Shown here: positions 62,455-64,000 of the stretch, one piece after another | Layout: each line of letters begins with the position of its first letter | How positions within the stretch are numbered: the first letter of the stretch is position 1 | NCBI RefSeq assembly: GCF_003350405.1 | Contig: NZ_QQAW01000006.1 | Location: forward strand, 124,001-188,000 | Origin: Gluconacetobacter liquefaciens | Lineage (GTDB): Bacteria > Pseudomonadota > Alphaproteobacteria > Acetobacterales > Acetobacteraceae | Length of the DNA stretch: 64,000 nucleotides | Direction of reading: 5' to 3' | Notes under the pieces: generated by a model | The model's database searches: none | The model's input: only the letters and a program-made list of their open reading frames with translations | Told to the model about the DNA's origin: nothing | Translations under genes and position numbers: made by a program

Positions 62455-63699
62455 CTATGGCCCGTTTCCGCAGTCGATTACGGCCAGGGCGGCGAGGCCG
62501 GCCACCACCTGGGTCGGCCAGTCGGCGAATGACGGGGGTGCCTGGGCGGCCGCCCCCCTGTCATGCCCGCACCGTTCGCGGATCGCATGCCGCCAGCCGG
62601 GGCCGTCCAGAGGGTCGAGATAGACCGGCAGGTCCCCGGCGATTTCGCGAAAGACCGGCAGGTCGCTGCACAGGCACGGAACGCCCATTGCCAATGCTTC
62701 CAGCAGCGGAAGGCCGAACCCTTCGGCAAATGACGGGAACAGCAGCGCACGCGCACCCCGGACCAGCCCCGCCACGGCCTGATCGGATAACGTGGCATGT
62801 TCGTGTACGACCCCCTGCAAGGCGGGGCATCGTTCGATCATGTCCAGGATGTTTTCGTTTTCCCATCCGCGTCGGCCGATGATCACCAGATGCGGCAGGG
62901 GCGTGGCGCCGCCCTCCATCGCCATCTGGCGCCACAGATTCAGCAGCAGAAGGTGGTTCTTGCGCGGCTCGATCGTGCCCAGGATCACGAAATAAGGGGC
63001 GTCGGGCACCAGATTGCCCACCGATGCCGGAACATTGGATGGGACAAGGCAACCGTGATGCACAACGCCGACCGGCGGACAATGCCCGTGGGGCGCCAGA
63101 TAATCCCGCAATGCCTCATCGACCGGCCGGGAGGGTACGATCACGCGCTCCGCCAGCCGCCCCACGGTATCCATGCGCCGGCGATGGCGGTCGGGTTCGG
63201 TCGGGCGGGCATATTCGGGGTATTCGATCGGGATCAGGTCGTGGACCATGACCGCCATCGTGGCATCGGCCCGTTTCAGAAAAACCTCGATCACGTCGTC
63301 GCGCATCAGGTGATGATGCGAAAGCAGCAGATAGGTCCGGCGGTGTTTCGCACGGCCAGCGGCCCCGAGGGCCGCAGCCTGCAACAGCAGCCCGGCCAGC
63401 AGCGACGCCGTGCGCGACGGCCGCGTGCCGCCCGCCCAGGCCCGTGCGAGGATGCGCAGGAAACGATCGGTCAGCCGGCGCGGCAGGAGGCCGATGCGCC
63501 CGACCGGATGAAAGGCCACGAACATGACCTGGGACGCGGGAAAGCGCATGAGATACAGCGCATATTCCAGTTCCACACGGTCGATCCCCGTCGGCACGGC
63601 GCTGCCGGCGCGCGACAGCAGACGGGAGATATCCATCAGAACCGGACGGGGCAGTATCTCGGCCGGCCGTCGCGAACCGTGCACCACACTGCCGCTCAT
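62455..63699 (-). CDS. Glycosyltransferase family 4
   Basis: The 414-residue protein has the two-domain GT-B layout: MVHDLIPIEYPEY in the N-terminal half, then YFVILGTIEPRKNHLLLLNLW at the domain junction and SFAEGFGLPLLEALAMGVPCLCSDLPVFRE in pieces, with the Glu-x7-Glu donor-sugar motif. This resembles mannosyl- and other hexosyltransferases of surface polysaccharides. The ATG at 63699 overlaps the kpsC stop (ATGA), so it is coupled to kpsC; open frame further upstream lies within kpsC. It probably adds a sugar to the capsule repeat or linker. Confidence 0.88.
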   Translation of the reverse strand: MSGSVVHGSRRPAEILPRPVLMDISRLLSRAGSAVPTGIDRVELEYALYLMRFPASQVMFVAFHPVGRIGLLPRRLTDRFLRILARAWAGGTRPSRTASLLAGLLLQAAALGAAGRAKHRRTYLLLSHHHLMRDDVIEVFLKRADATMAVMVHDLIPIEYPEYARPTEPDRHRRRMDTVGRLAERVIVPSRPVDEALRDYLAPHGHCPPVGVVHHGCLVPSNVPASVGNLVPDAPYFVILGTIEPRKNHLLLLNLWRQMAMEGGATPLPHLVIIGRRGWENENILDMIERCPALQGVVHEHATLSDQAVAGLVRGARALLFPSFAEGFGLPLLEALAMGVPCLCSDLPVFREIAGDLPVYLDPLDGPGWRHAIRERCGHDRGAAAQAPPSFADWPTQVVAGLAALAVIDCGNGP

Positions 63700-64000
63700 G
63701 CGGGGCGGGCCGACCGGACGCGCGCCCATGCCTTGCGCAGCGCCGTCTGCGCGGCCAGCGCGCGCATCCATGGCGTGGGGCGCCACAGGCCGGGGGTTTG
63801 CAGACGGTCGATCAGAACTTCCGGGCCGCAGGGCAGTCGCGTAACCGGGTCGAGATAACGCGGAAACAGAATCAGCACTCCGGCAACGAGGTCTTCCAGG
63901 GTCAGGCGCCGTGTCCGGCGTGCGGGAACATCCCCCAGGTCGACCGTCAGCCCCCACCCCGCATAGAACGGCGCGCCATAGGTCACAACCCGCCGTCCGC
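63696..64000 (-). CDS. kpsC: Capsule polysaccharide biosynthesis protein KpsC, C-terminal fragment (5' end off the window)
   Basis: About 101 codons are open from the window edge to the stop at 63696. They read GRRVVTYGAPFYAGWGLT near the edge, then RRTRRLTLEDLVAGVLILFPRYLDP, PEVLIDRL and a basic C-terminus. This is the end of the second glycosyltransferase module of KpsC, a dual beta-Kdo transferase that extends the Kdo linker of lipid-anchored capsules. No start belongs to it in the window. It leads a run kpsC, GT4, kpsS. Confidence 0.85.
   Translation of the reverse strand, partial: GRRVVTYGAPFYAGWGLTVDLGDVPARRTRRLTLEDLVAGVLILFPRYLDPVTRLPCGPEVLIDRLQTPGLWRPTPWMRALAAQTALRKAWARVRSARPA

Noticed and set aside
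1-64000. CRISPR array, prophage or rRNA operon
   Set aside because: I saw no regularly spaced repeats, phage structural genes or rRNA sequence in the window.

Overview
The window looks like chromosome of a GC-rich alphaproteobacterium, most likely an acetic acid bacterium (Acetobacteraceae; Gluconacetobacter/Komagataeibacter-like). The reasons are the alphaproteobacterial gene orders (rpoZ-rsh-acpS-lepB-rnc-era; pyrH-frr-uppS-cdsA-dxr-rseP-bamA-skp-lpxD-fabZ-lpxA-lpxI; DUF3576-leuS-lptE-holA), a GTG/TTG-tolerant start usage, Fe-type SOD, malate:quinone oxidoreductase, and a tRNA-Arg(CCU) split by a group I intron. The genus is inference; no 16S gene is present.

Layout. 1-5.0 kb: a MacAB-like exporter (adaptor, ATPase, permease running off the left edge) divergent from its probable two-component system; the shared promoter region carries two identical-type palindromes (TGTCCG-N4-CGGACA). 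5.0-10.1 kb: a secreted GH92 alpha-mannosidase, then a three-gene FecCD-type iron/cobalamin importer on the minus strand. 10.1-10.8 kb: a decayed IS5-family element. 10.9-30.4 kb: a long minus-strand housekeeping block that reads folK, rpoZ, rsh, acpS, lepB, rnc, era, pyrH, frr, uppS, cdsA, dxr, rseP, bamA, skp-like, lpxD, fabZ, lpxA, lpxI, gloA, covering ppGpp control, isoprenoid and phospholipid precursors, outer-membrane protein assembly and lipid A. lpxB, which normally follows lpxI, is not here.

30.6-47.4 kb: mixed metabolic and stress genes: NYN-domain protein, mqo, msrPQ (repair of periplasmic methionine sulfoxide), a beta-hydroxyacid dehydrogenase, an NDUFAF6-like squalene/phytoene synthase homologue, sodB with a strong terminator, an MFS sugar porter, yajC (without secDF), a DUF815 ATPase, a Rieske oxygenase with an FNR-type box upstream, a GNAT-Nudix fusion, an SMP-30 family protein, a CinA-like protein, a divergent GH3 protein and a DUF3576 lipoprotein. 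47.5-51.9 kb: leuS-lptE-holA.

52.0-64.0 kb: directly after the intron-containing tRNA gene lies the most unusual part. A 2340-residue iterative, highly reducing type I polyketide synthase (KS-AT-DH-degenerate MT-ER-KR-ACP, no thioesterase) is translationally coupled to an alpha-oxoamine synthase. Facing it are KpsS, a GT4 glycosyltransferase and KpsC. The arrangement resembles the rhizobial rkp-1 capsule region. My reading is that PKS plus alpha-oxoamine synthase makes a long-chain, sphingoid-like amino-ketone used as a lipid component of a Kdo-linked capsule; this is a hypothesis, not something the sequence proves.
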